Made by a program: the position numbers and the translations under genes
Notes under the pieces: model-generated
Told to the model about the DNA's origin: nothing
Databases searched by the model: none
Seen by the model: the letters and a program-made list of their open reading frames with translations, nothing else
Part shown: piece by piece, positions 9,115-16,890 of the stretch
How the letters are laid out: each line of letters starts with the position of its first letter
Numbering within the stretch: position 1 is the first letter of the stretch
NCBI GenBank assembly: GCA_902464345.1
Contig: CABQJA010000022.1
Coordinates: 1-19,313, forward strand
Origin: an uncultured Clostridium sp.
GTDB taxonomy: Bacteria; Bacillota; Clostridia; Lachnospirales; Lachnospiraceae
Direction: 5' to 3'
Length of the DNA stretch: 19,313 nt

Positions 9115-10134
9115 ATGAAAGTTGTAGTTACAGGTGGTGCGGGATTTATCGGTGGTAATTTCGTGCACTATATGATGAAAAAATATCTGGAATACGAGAT
9201 TATCTGTGTGGACTGTTTAACCTATGCGGGAAACATGGAGACACTGGAGCCGGTCAGAGAGAATCCACGATTCCATTTTGAAAAAGTTGATATTACAAAC
9301 AGAGAAGAAATCTATCGGATTTTTGAGGAATACGAGCCGGATATGGTTGTGAATTTTGCGGCAGAAAGCCATGTGGACCGTTCAATTGAGAATCCGGAGA
9401 TTTTTTTGCGTACTAATATATTGGGAACACAGGTGCTGCTGGATGCCTGTCGGAAATACGGAGTTCTGAGATATCATCAGGTATCGACCGATGAGGTATA
9501 TGGGGATCTGCCGTTAGACCGGCCGGATCTGTTCTTCACAGAGGAGACACCGATCCATACTTCCAGTCCGTACTCCGCCTCCAAGGCAGGTGCAGATCTG
9601 CTGGTACAGGCCTATGGAAGAACGTATCAGCTTCCGGTCACGATATCCAGATGCTCCAATAATTACGGACCATATCACTTCCCGGAGAAGCTGATTCCGC
9701 TGATGATCATTAATGCATTACATGATAAGCCGCTTCCGGTATACGGAACCGGCATTAATGTCCGTGACTGGTTATATGTTGAGGATCATTGCAAGGCGAT
9801 CGATCTGATCCTGCATAAGGGAACGGTCGGTGAGGTCTATAACGTAGGCGGACATAATGAGATGACGAATCTGAATATTGTGAAGCTGATCTTAAAGCGT
9901 CTCGGAAAGCCGGAGAGCCTGATCACATTTGTAAAGGATCGGGCCGGTCATGATATGCGCTATGCGATTGATCCGACAAAGATTCATGAGGAGCTGGGCT
10001 GGTATCCGGAGACGATGTTTGCTACCGGTATTGAGAAGACGATTGACTGGTATCTGACCCATGAGGACTGGTGGCAGAATATTATCAGTGGTGAATATCA
10101 GGAATATTATAAGAAGATGTATGAGAACAGATAG
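9115..10134 (+). CDS. rfbB: dTDP-glucose 4,6-dehydratase (RmlB)
   Basis: A 339-residue extended SDR enzyme that converts dTDP-glucose to dTDP-4-keto-6-deoxyglucose, the branch point for many deoxysugars. The NAD-binding glycine motif TGGAGFIGG is at 6-14. The catalytic TDE triad is at 125-127 (within STDEVYGD), and the YSASK motif with catalytic Y and K is at 153-157. NNYGPYHFPEKLIP and the R-rich substrate end GRDMRYAID-type segment (here RAGHDMRYAID, from about 276) are hallmarks of RmlB rather than of GalE. The length is normal. It is the first gene after a promoter-like site and sits in the same run as rfbA. Because rfbC and rfbD are absent here, its product probably feeds the 2,3-dehydratase and aminotransferase encoded downstream. 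Confidence 0.95.
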   Translation: MKVVVTGGAGFIGGNFVHYMMKKYLEYEIICVDCLTYAGNMETLEPVRENPRFHFEKVDITNREEIYRIFEEYEPDMVVNFAAESHVDRSIENPEIFLRTNILGTQVLLDACRKYGVLRYHQVSTDEVYGDLPLDRPDLFFTEETPIHTSSPYSASKAGADLLVQAYGRTYQLPVTISRCSNNYGPYHFPEKLIPLMIINALHDKPLPVYGTGINVRDWLYVEDHCKAIDLILHKGTVGEVYNVGGHNEMTNLNIVKLILKRLGKPESLITFVKDRAGHDMRYAIDPTKIHEELGWYPETMFATGIEKTIDWYLTHEDWWQNIISGEYQEYYKKMYENR

Positions 10135-10143
10135 GATATAGTT

Positions 10144-11367
10144 GTGGAAACATCAAAGGGAAAGCAGACTGCGAAGCGAATCGGCGGAGATCTGTTATAT
10201 TCGATTGCAGGAGTTGCGTTTTTTAATATTATATTACAGTTTATAATCTATCCATATGTCAGTGCAAAAATTGGCAGCGCACAGTTTGGGGATATGCTGT
10301 TCTTACTGGCAGTGGTAAATATCATTGCACCATCCTTCGGAAATGCAGTGAATAATACCAGAATGGTATTACCGGAGCGGGAGAAGACAGAGAATGGGGA
10401 TTATATGTTGATATTATCCTGCTTTACAGCCGTGACAGCCGTAGTCTGTCTGGTGATCAGTCTGATCCGTGGTCTGTCTGTGGTTGGTGGAATCCTGTTG
10501 TTTGCAGTGTCTGTACTGACCATGTTCCGGTTTTATGCCAATGTGGAGTACCGGCTGAACCTGGAGTTTAAGAAACAGCTGGTTTTCTATATTCTGCTTG
10601 GCGTTGGGTATCTGGCGGGAGCAGTTCCGTTTCTGCTGAGCGGCAGATGGGAATGGATTTTCGTGACAGGGGAATTACTGGCTGTGCTGTGCGTGGTGAT
10701 CAGCGGCAGGATTTTCCGGAAATGCGGAAAGACCTCTGAACGACGCAGAGAGATTGCAGGGAATGCGGTTACGCTGGCGGGCTCTTATCTGCTAACCAAT
10801 CTGATGTTGATGTTAGACCGGTTTGTGCTGTTATATTTTGTAGACAGCAGTGCGGTTTCAGAGTATTATGTACTGTCTCTGCTCGGAAAGACCGTTGCCA
10901 TCATCGGCATTCCGCTGAACAGTATTATCATCGGGTACCTGACGAAGGGAAGCAAGCGTATGGATCGTCCGCTTTACCGGAAGTCCGTACTGGGACTGTT
11001 GATCCTTGCGGTTTTATTTACGTTGGTCTGCGGTGGATTAACACCGGTTTATATCCGGCTGATGTACCCGGCCTTATTTGCTGAAATGAGTGATATCGTT
11101 GTGCTGGCATTTATTGTGAGTCTGGCACAGATCTTATATTTTGTAACAAATATTCTGCTGGTGATCATTCTGACCTTTGTGAAGACAAAGTGGCAGCTGA
11201 TCATTCAGATTGTATATGCGGCAGTATTTATTGCAACTGCGATTGGCATGACTCTGGTGTGGGGGATTCGCGGGTTTGCATATGCGGCAGTAATCTCGAG
11301 TGGTGTTTACTTCCTGATGACTCTGATCGTGGGAAGCAGACATATTCGGACAGAGGAGGGACATTAA
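10144..11367 (+). CDS. Second flippase-like polysaccharide transporter
   Basis: A 407-residue multi-pass protein of the MOP flippase type, with about 12 hydrophobic segments from residue 17 to near 400. The N-terminal half has IIYPYVSAKIGSAQFGDML, the usual helix 1-loop-helix 2 pattern of Wzx-like proteins. It is shorter than the flippase at 5190-6662 (490 residues) and only distantly similar, so it is not a recent duplicate. The start is GTG at 10144 with a modest AGGAT site six bases upstream; no better start lies nearby. It sits between rfbB and rfbA, so it may export a glycan or lipid-linked sugar containing the deoxysugar made by this module. Its substrate is not known. Confidence 0.8.
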   Translation: METSKGKQTAKRIGGDLLYSIAGVAFFNIILQFIIYPYVSAKIGSAQFGDMLFLLAVVNIIAPSFGNAVNNTRMVLPEREKTENGDYMLILSCFTAVTAVVCLVISLIRGLSVVGGILLFAVSVLTMFRFYANVEYRLNLEFKKQLVFYILLGVGYLAGAVPFLLSGRWEWIFVTGELLAVLCVVISGRIFRKCGKTSERRREIAGNAVTLAGSYLLTNLMLMLDRFVLLYFVDSSAVSEYYVLSLLGKTVAIIGIPLNSIIIGYLTKGSKRMDRPLYRKSVLGLLILAVLFTLVCGGLTPVYIRLMYPALFAEMSDIVVLAFIVSLAQILYFVTNILLVIILTFVKTKWQLIIQIVYAAVFIATAIGMTLVWGIRGFAYAAVISSGVYFLMTLIVGSRHIRTEEGH

Positions 11368-11368
11368 T

Positions 11369-12247
11369 ATGAAGGGAATTATTCTGGCAGGCGGCTCCGG
11401 AACGAGATTGTATCCGATTACGAAGACAGTTTCGAAGCAGCTGCTTCCGGTTTATGATAAACCAATGATCTATTATCCGTTATCGACCCTGATGCTGGCA
11501 GGCATCCGGGATATTCTGGTCATTTCCACGGAGCGGGATCTTCCGGCTTTCCGGGATCTGCTGGGAGATGGTAAGAATCTTGGGATTTCATTATCCTATG
11601 CGGTACAGGAGGAACCGAGAGGACTTGCAGAGGCATTTCTGATCGGAGAATCCTTTATTGGAAAAGAGAAGGTGGCATTGATCCTCGGTGACAATATCTT
11701 TTATGCAAGAGGATTTTCGGATGTTTTAAGAGATGCAGCAGATTTTGAAACCGGTGCAACGGTGTTCGGATATCCGGTGAAGCATCCGAAGCAGTTCGGG
11801 ATCGTAGAGTTTGATGAACAGGATCAGGTCCTGTCGATTGAGGAGAAACCGGAGAAGCCGAAGTCCAATTATGCGGTACCGGGACTTTATTTCTATGATA
11901 ATCAGGTGGTTGAGATCGCAAAGCAGGTCAGGCCGTCCGCGCGCGGAGAGCTGGAGATCACATCTGTAAATAACGTTTATCTGAAGCAGGGCAATCTGCG
12001 TGTCCGAAAGCTGGGACGCGGTGTGGCATGGCTCGATACCGGAACCAGTGACGGATTGCTGGAGGCTGCAGACTTCGTATCAATCATCCAGAAGCGACAG
12101 GGATGCTATATTTCCTGCATTGAGGAAATCGCATATCGCAAGGGATATATTACGAAGGAAGAGCTGGAGGAGCTGGCTCAGCCATTACTTAAGAGTGATT
12201 ATGGAAAATATCTGATGAGTATTGTGAGTGAAAATTTATTGGATTAG
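11369..12247 (+). CDS. rfbA: Glucose-1-phosphate thymidylyltransferase (RmlA)
   Basis: A 292-residue nucleotidyltransferase that joins glucose-1-phosphate and dTTP to give dTDP-glucose. The signature LAGGSGTRLYPIT is at 6-18, with KQLLPVYDKPMIYYP (23-37) carrying the catalytic and binding lysine. LILGDNIFY (104-112) holds the metal-binding D, and VEFDEQDQVLSIEEKP and SARGELEIT lie further on, all typical of the short RmlA class. Strong ribosome site GAGGAGGG (11353-11360) lies eight bases before the ATG. It starts one base after the flippase stop. With rfbB it supplies dTDP-4-keto-6-deoxyglucose. The remaining rhamnose genes do not follow; a 140-base gap and a 2,3-dehydratase gene come next. 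Confidence 0.96.
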   Translation: MKGIILAGGSGTRLYPITKTVSKQLLPVYDKPMIYYPLSTLMLAGIRDILVISTERDLPAFRDLLGDGKNLGISLSYAVQEEPRGLAEAFLIGESFIGKEKVALILGDNIFYARGFSDVLRDAADFETGATVFGYPVKHPKQFGIVEFDEQDQVLSIEEKPEKPKSNYAVPGLYFYDNQVVEIAKQVRPSARGELEITSVNNVYLKQGNLRVRKLGRGVAWLDTGTSDGLLEAADFVSIIQKRQGCYISCIEEIAYRKGYITKEELEELAQPLLKSDYGKYLMSIVSENLLD

Positions 12248-12266
12248 TGTTATAGTAGTTAGAAGC

Positions 12267-12289
12267 AGGAGGAATTGATGATATCCTGA
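12267..12289 (+). other. Orphan ribosome site with a three-codon reading frame
   Basis: AGGAGGA at 12267-12273 is one of the best ribosome sites in the window, followed after five bases by ATG at 12278. The frame closes at once (Met-Ile-Ser-stop, ending at 12289). No gene uses this site. It lies between rfbA and the 2,3-dehydratase, so it may be the remnant of a gene lost when the following cassette joined, or a tiny leader frame. Only the sequence pattern supports this; no decayed coding similarity was recognised. Confidence 0.35.
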
Positions 12290-12344
12290 CATTATCTTCG
12301 TATGAAATCGGTAAAGGGATTCTGGCGAAATAATGATATAGGGT

Positions 12345-12350
12345 TATAAT
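12345..12350 (+). promoter_or_regulatory. Possible -10 element before the 2,3-dehydratase gene
   Basis: A perfect TATAAT lies at 12345-12350 in the 140-base gap after rfbA, 38 bases before the preferred start at 12388. No convincing -35 box is found 16 to 18 bases upstream. It may be chance in an A+T-rich gap. If real, it would favour the start at 12388, because the alternative ATG at 12349 overlaps the element itself. Confidence 0.25.
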
Positions 12351-12374
12351 GGAGTGGAAGAGCTGTAAACAGAT

Positions 12375-12380
12375 AGGAAG
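12375..12380 (+). promoter_or_regulatory. Ribosome binding site deciding the dehydratase start
   Basis: AGGAAG at 12375-12380 stands seven bases before ATG 12388. The upstream in-frame ATG at 12349 has only a weak AGGG five bases before it, so 12388 is preferred. Confidence 0.5.
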
Positions 12381-12387
12381 ATTTAAT

Positions 12388-13779
12388 ATGAAACAGATAT
12401 GTAATCTTATGCAGTCCTGGTCAATGGATGACCAAGGACTGCATTCTATGAATGAAATATTGGATTGGGTGGAGAAACGAAATCGTACGGTTCAGGTTCG
12501 AATCGATAAAACGATTTTAGAACCCGATGGGTTCTGGTACTATTCTGAAGAAACTGGGAAAATTCAGAATCGAAATCAGAGCTTTTTTTCTGTTTCCGGA
12601 TTTCAGGAAATGGCAGAGGAGAAAATATGTCTGCAGCAGCCAATCATTCTGCAGAATGAGATAGGATATCTGGGGATTCTGTGTAAGCAGATCCATGGAG
12701 TTCTGCATTTTCTGATGCAGGCAAAGATAGAGCCGGGAAATATCAATAAGATACAGATATCACCGACGATTCAGGCAACTAAGAGTAACTTTACTCAAAA
12801 ACATGGTGGGAATAAACCACCATACCTGGACTATTTTATTCATGCAGAGAAATATCATATTATCTACGATCAGATACAGTCGGAACAATCGTCCAGATTT
12901 TATAAGAAGCGCAATCGTAATATTATGATTGAAGTAGGACCGGATACAGAGATAGAAGTGCTTCCAAGTCATAAGTGGATGACCTTAGGGCAGATAAAGG
13001 CTCTGATGAATATAGAAAATCTGGTAAACATGGATACCAGAACCGTACTGTCCGGGATTCCGTTTACGGCAGGGGATTTCAACGAACAGGAAAAGAAAGC
13101 GATTCGCAGCTGTTTTAGGGACTTAGCATTTTATGAATCTATGTACGGAGTACGGCAGGAGAATCAGCTTCCGAAGATATACCGTTATATGAATGATTAT
13201 AAGATGTTTGATGAACGGGAACGGACATTGATTCCGTTAAAAGCTTTACAGGACTGGGATTTTACGGAAGAAGAGATTGTCTGCCGATACCCATATGATT
13301 TTAAAGTGGTATTCTGTGATATTGAGATGGAAGGCCGGGAAGTGAAACAGTGGACACAGCCACTATTTGAGGCGACCGGCATTGCAATGTTCGGACTTTT
13401 TATGAGCCGTGGGGAACGCAGGGAGTTTCTGGTGCATGCCAAGCCGGAGGTAGGATGCTTTGATCTGATAGAGCTTGGCCCGACAGTTCAGGCTGAGCCG
13501 ACCAGGATCAATCAGATAGAAAATGATGTTGAGCGTATCTTCCGGCAGAAGCTGGAGCGAAAGCAGGGAATTTTAAAGGATGTTCTGTTGTCGGAGGAAG
13601 GCGGAAGGTTCTATCACGAACAGAATCGGAATGTTATTATTGAAATAGACCGGGATGAGTTGGACGATCTTTCACCGGGATATTTCTGGGTAGATTTTTA
13701 CACATTAAATCAGTTGATCCAGATTAACAACTGTCTGAATATACAGCTTAGAAATCTGTTGTCACTGTTAGATCGTTAA
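12388..13779 (+). CDS. NDP-hexose 2,3-dehydratase (PF03559-type)
   Basis: A 463-residue protein recognised as a dTDP-4-keto-6-deoxyglucose 2,3-dehydratase (EvaA/SpnO type). It removes the C2 hydroxyl to give a 3,4-diketo-2,6-dideoxy sugar nucleotide. The hallmark is LMQAKIEPGN (109-118) followed by QISPTIQATKSNFT (123-136) and PPYLDYF (144-150). The protein is an internal duplication, as in the family: FLVHAKPEVG with ELGPTVQAEPTR (347-373) repeats the first motif, and RFYKKRNRNIMIEV (170-183) pairs with RFYHEQNRNVIIEI (407-420). The start could be 12349 (476 residues), but 12388 has the better ribosome site. Enzymes of this family normally need a partner 3-ketoreductase, and such a gene follows 14 bases downstream. 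Base composition is mixed, with the 5' half more A+T rich than rfbA. Confidence 0.88.
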   Translation: MKQICNLMQSWSMDDQGLHSMNEILDWVEKRNRTVQVRIDKTILEPDGFWYYSEETGKIQNRNQSFFSVSGFQEMAEEKICLQQPIILQNEIGYLGILCKQIHGVLHFLMQAKIEPGNINKIQISPTIQATKSNFTQKHGGNKPPYLDYFIHAEKYHIIYDQIQSEQSSRFYKKRNRNIMIEVGPDTEIEVLPSHKWMTLGQIKALMNIENLVNMDTRTVLSGIPFTAGDFNEQEKKAIRSCFRDLAFYESMYGVRQENQLPKIYRYMNDYKMFDERERTLIPLKALQDWDFTEEEIVCRYPYDFKVVFCDIEMEGREVKQWTQPLFEATGIAMFGLFMSRGERREFLVHAKPEVGCFDLIELGPTVQAEPTRINQIENDVERIFRQKLERKQGILKDVLLSEEGGRFYHEQNRNVIIEIDRDELDDLSPGYFWVDFYTLNQLIQINNCLNIQLRNLLSLLDR

Positions 13780-13793
13780 AGGAGGCAGTCATT

Positions 13794-14762
13794 ATGATTC
13801 GAATTGGCGTATTAGGGTGTGCGGAAATCGCATTCCGCAGATTTTTACCGGAATTAGTGAAAAATCAGGATTTTTCTTGTGCAGCGATTGCAGAGGAATA
13901 TGATAAAACGAAGCTGCAGGCGTTTCAGGACACATTTGGGATTACACCAAGGGAGAGTTTTGCGGACATTATTCAGGATCCGGAGATTGATGCAGTCTAT
14001 ATTCCGCTTCCACCTGCATTCCATTATATGTATGCCAAGCAGGCCTTAGAGGCAGGCAAGCATGTCTTTGTTGAAAAACCATCTACTACGAATTATAATA
14101 ATACAAAAGAATTGGCAGAACTGGCGCAGAGTCGGAACCTGGTGCTTCAGGAAAATTATATGTTTCAGTATCATTCGCAGATCGCTGAAATCCGGAAGAT
14201 GCTGGCTGACGGTAAGATTGGAGATATCCGTCTGATCCGGACCAACTTTGGATTTCCGTTACGACAGGCGAATGATTTCCGCTATTCCAAGGCATTGGGA
14301 GGCGGTGCACTGCTGGATGCAGGAGGCTATGTAACGAAGTTGGCCACCCTGCTTCTGGGTGAAACCATAGAAGTCCGCATGGCGATGTTAAATAATATGG
14401 ATGGCTATGATGTGGATATGTATGGAGCAGTTACGTTTGAGAATGCTGCAGGGCTGACCTGTCAGGCATCATTCAGTATGGATAACTTTTACCAGTGCAG
14501 CCTGGAAGTGATCGGTAATAAGGGCCGGATTTATACCAACCGGATATATACGGCACCGCCGGCACTGGAGCCGGATGTTCTGATTGAGACCGCAGATGGG
14601 TCGGAACATATTAAGTTATCAGCCGATTCACATTTCGCACATTCTATTGAACAGTTTGCGAAAGCAGTCGAGGATGAAACAGTCAGGAAGAAAATGGCAA
14701 GGGATCTGGTGCTTCAGGCAAAGCTTGTACAGGAGATACGGGAATTGGGAAGCAGACAGTAG
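13794..14762 (+). CDS. Gfo/Idh/MocA oxidoreductase, probable dTDP-sugar 3-ketoreductase
   Basis: A 322-residue NAD(P)-dependent enzyme. A Rossmann fold begins with IGVLGCAEIAFRRF (4-17). The family motif VEKPS is at 93-97, with the conserved K95, and GGGALLDAGGYV (169-180) provides Y179. In the dTDP-sugar 3-ketoreductase KijD10, as I recall it, the catalytic pair is K102 and Y186, which has the same spacing of 84 residues. Given the 2,3-dehydratase just upstream, the likely reaction is reduction of the unstable 3,4-diketo-2,6-dideoxy intermediate at C3. Ribosome site GGAGG (13781-13785) lies eight bases before the ATG. The family is certain; the exact substrate is inferred from the neighbours. 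This is the last gene before the drop in G+C. Confidence 0.82.
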   Translation: MIRIGVLGCAEIAFRRFLPELVKNQDFSCAAIAEEYDKTKLQAFQDTFGITPRESFADIIQDPEIDAVYIPLPPAFHYMYAKQALEAGKHVFVEKPSTTNYNNTKELAELAQSRNLVLQENYMFQYHSQIAEIRKMLADGKIGDIRLIRTNFGFPLRQANDFRYSKALGGGALLDAGGYVTKLATLLLGETIEVRMAMLNNMDGYDVDMYGAVTFENAAGLTCQASFSMDNFYQCSLEVIGNKGRIYTNRIYTAPPALEPDVLIETADGSEHIKLSADSHFAHSIEQFAKAVEDETVRKKMARDLVLQAKLVQEIRELGSRQ

Positions 14763-14795
14763 ATTGATTTAAGAATAGAAGGAGAGAACGGAGAA

Positions 14796-15923
14796 ATGAT
14801 TAAATTTACTAAATCGTCAGTTACGGAATTAGAAGAACAATATGTTAAAGATGCATTATACAATGGGCTGTTATCTGGTGATGGAAAATATACAACAAAG
14901 GTATATGAATTCTTTAAGGAAAAGATGGGTATTGAAAATATGCTGTTGACAACGTCAGGAACTACAGCATTGGAGATGTCAGCAATATTAATAAATTTAA
15001 AACCAGGTGATGAGATTATCGTTCCGTCATTTACATTCTCATCAACGGTAAATGCATTTTTGCTGAGAGGGGCAAAACCAATATTCTGCGATATCAGAAA
15101 AGACACGATGAATATTGATGAATCATTAATAGAAGGATTGATCACAGATAATACAAGAGCAATTTATTGTGTTGACTATGCAGGTGTTCCTTGTGAAATG
15201 GATGTAATTAATGATATAGCAGATAGACATGGCCTATTTGTAATTGAGGATGCAGCGCAGGCAGTTGGCTCAACCTATAAGGGAGAGTATGCAGGAACAC
15301 TGTCTGAGTTTGGGTGCTATAGTTTTCATGAAACGAAAAATTATGTTATGGGTGAAGGCGGTGCCATTGTGATTAATCAGGAAAAATATATGGAGCGGGC
15401 GGAGATTATCCGTGAAAAAGGAACAAACCGCAGAAATGTTCTAAGGGGATTGGTAGATAAATATACATGGCATGATATTGGTTCTTCATTCCTGCCATCT
15501 GATGTATTAGCTGCTATACTGGCAGCACAGTTAGAGCGTTATGATGAAATTATGGAAAAGAGACTGACGGTCTGGAATACTTATCAGGAAATACTGAAAC
15601 CATATGAGGCAACCGGGCATTTAGTTGCACCGACGATTCCGAAAGAGGTTCAGCATAATGGTCATATGTATAATATTATCCTTCCATCAGAGGAAATACG
15701 TACGCAGTTGATTGCAAAATTAAAAGAAAAAGGAATTATTGCATATATTTGTTATGTTCCGTTACATTCATCGCCAATGGGAATTAAATTGGGATATAAG
15801 GCAGAGGATGTTCCGGTGACAGAGGATTATGGAAAACGTGTATTGAGACTGCCTTTATATGCAGACATGACAAAAGAGGATGCAATTTTTGTAGCAGAAT
15901 CTGTAAAAGAAATTCTTGGATAG
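14796..15923 (+). CDS. wecE: dTDP-4-keto-6-deoxyhexose 4-aminotransferase (WecE/RffA-like)
   Basis: A 375-residue PLP enzyme of the DegT/DnrJ/EryC1 family, close in pattern to E. coli WecE (RffA), which makes dTDP-Fuc4N. Visible signatures are LLSGDGKYTT (25-34), LTTSGTTALEM (51-61), PSFTFSSTVNAFLLRGAKP (77-95), VIEDAAQAV (149-157) with the cofactor-binding D152, and SFHETKNY (176-183), where K181 should form the Schiff base. That is the same residue number as in WecE as I recall it. IREKGTNR and DKYTWHDIGSS also match. In this locus it may instead aminate C4 of a 2,6-dideoxy-4-keto sugar made by the two upstream genes. The ATG follows AAGGAGA by about 11 bases. The gene is markedly more A+T rich than those upstream. 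Confidence 0.92.
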   Translation: MIKFTKSSVTELEEQYVKDALYNGLLSGDGKYTTKVYEFFKEKMGIENMLLTTSGTTALEMSAILINLKPGDEIIVPSFTFSSTVNAFLLRGAKPIFCDIRKDTMNIDESLIEGLITDNTRAIYCVDYAGVPCEMDVINDIADRHGLFVIEDAAQAVGSTYKGEYAGTLSEFGCYSFHETKNYVMGEGGAIVINQEKYMERAEIIREKGTNRRNVLRGLVDKYTWHDIGSSFLPSDVLAAILAAQLERYDEIMEKRLTVWNTYQEILKPYEATGHLVAPTIPKEVQHNGHMYNIILPSEEIRTQLIAKLKEKGIIAYICYVPLHSSPMGIKLGYKAEDVPVTEDYGKRVLRLPLYADMTKEDAIFVAESVKEILG

Positions 15924-15927
15924 GAAC

Positions 15928-15932
15928 GGAGG
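15928..15932 (+). promoter_or_regulatory. Ribosome binding site deciding the ArnC-like start
   Basis: GGAGG at 15928-15932 lies seven bases before ATG 15940. An in-frame TTG at 15916 would overlap the aminotransferase end and has no ribosome site, so the shorter 310-residue protein is preferred. Confidence 0.7.
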
Positions 15933-15939
15933 ATTTGAG

Positions 15940-16872
15940 ATGCTGCTGAGTTTTGTGATAGCTTGTTATAAAAGTGAGAATACGATTGAGAATGTTGTTG
16001 AGGAAATCGAGAACATCGTAAAGCAGAAAGATGGGTGTGCATATGAGATAGTATTAGTTAATGATGCATCTCCGGATGGAGTAATAAAGAAATTAACATT
16101 GCTCGCAGATAGAAATTCCAATGTAAAGGTAATAGATTTAGCTAAGAATGTTGGAAAGGCAAATGCAATACTGGCAGGACTGGCCAATATAAAGGGAGAC
16201 CTGGTTGTTTTCATGGATGATGACGGGCAGTGCCCGGTGGATCAGTTATGGAAACTTGTAGACGCTGTCGAAAAAGGTTATGATTTGGCATATGCCGCTT
16301 ATCCACATAAAAAACAGAGTTTTATTAAGAATTTTGGAAGTAAAGTGAATACCAGAGTATCCAGTTGGTTGTTGGAGCAACCAAGGGAAATAATTTCTTC
16401 TAATTTTAGTGTTCGCAGGCGTTTTGTGTGTGACGAGATGATAAAATATAGTGGCCCATTTTCAAATCTCAGAGTACTGACGTTACAGAGTACGCAGAAT
16501 ATTGCAATGATTCCAATGGAGGAGCGCGAGCGTCAGTATGGGAAAACAGGATACACATTTATAAAGCTTGTCAGATTGATGCTGAATGGCTGTATTTCAT
16601 TTTCAATAAAGCCCTTGCGTATGGCATTTTTGTCAGGAATGATTTTTATATTAGCCGGAATTGCAGGTGGAATATTTGGACTGGTTAAGATGTCACATTC
16701 GGTTCCGGGATATGAACTTTTGATAACAATTGGCATAATCGGTATAATCGGAGGAATTCTGATGATTCAACAGGGCTTATTGGGAGAATATTTGGGAAGA
16801 ATAAATGTAACTGTAAATAACAGACCACAATATGCTGTTAGGAAAAAAATTAATATTGATGAACAGAAATAG
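15940..16872 (+). CDS. ArnC/GtrB-like polyprenyl-phosphate glycosyltransferase
   Basis: A 310-residue GT2 enzyme with two C-terminal membrane helices (about 229-249 and 261-281), the layout of ArnC and GtrB. These load a single sugar onto undecaprenyl phosphate at the cytoplasmic face. Motifs are FVIACYKSE (5-13), LVNDASPDG (39-47), the metal site MDDDGQCPV (92-100), RQYGKTGYTF (198-207) and QGLLGEYLGR (278-287); the last two are strongly conserved in ArnC-type proteins. The ATG at 15940 is chosen for the GGAGG seven bases ahead. Directly following an aminosugar transaminase, it could use the dTDP-amino-deoxysugar as donor, parallel to ArnC with UDP-Ara4FN; that donor is inferred. It is more A+T rich than the GT2 gene at 35-979. 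Confidence 0.87.
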   Translation: MLLSFVIACYKSENTIENVVEEIENIVKQKDGCAYEIVLVNDASPDGVIKKLTLLADRNSNVKVIDLAKNVGKANAILAGLANIKGDLVVFMDDDGQCPVDQLWKLVDAVEKGYDLAYAAYPHKKQSFIKNFGSKVNTRVSSWLLEQPREIISSNFSVRRRFVCDEMIKYSGPFSNLRVLTLQSTQNIAMIPMEERERQYGKTGYTFIKLVRLMLNGCISFSIKPLRMAFLSGMIFILAGIAGGIFGLVKMSHSVPGYELLITIGIIGIIGGILMIQQGLLGEYLGRINVTVNNRPQYAVRKKINIDEQK

Positions 16873-16890
16873 AAAGATGAGGAAAGCAAC

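Noticed and set aside
9115..12247. A dTDP-L-rhamnose pathway
   Set aside because: rfbA and rfbB are present, but no rfbC or rfbD is found in the window, and the following genes fit a different deoxysugar. They could still lie elsewhere in the genome.
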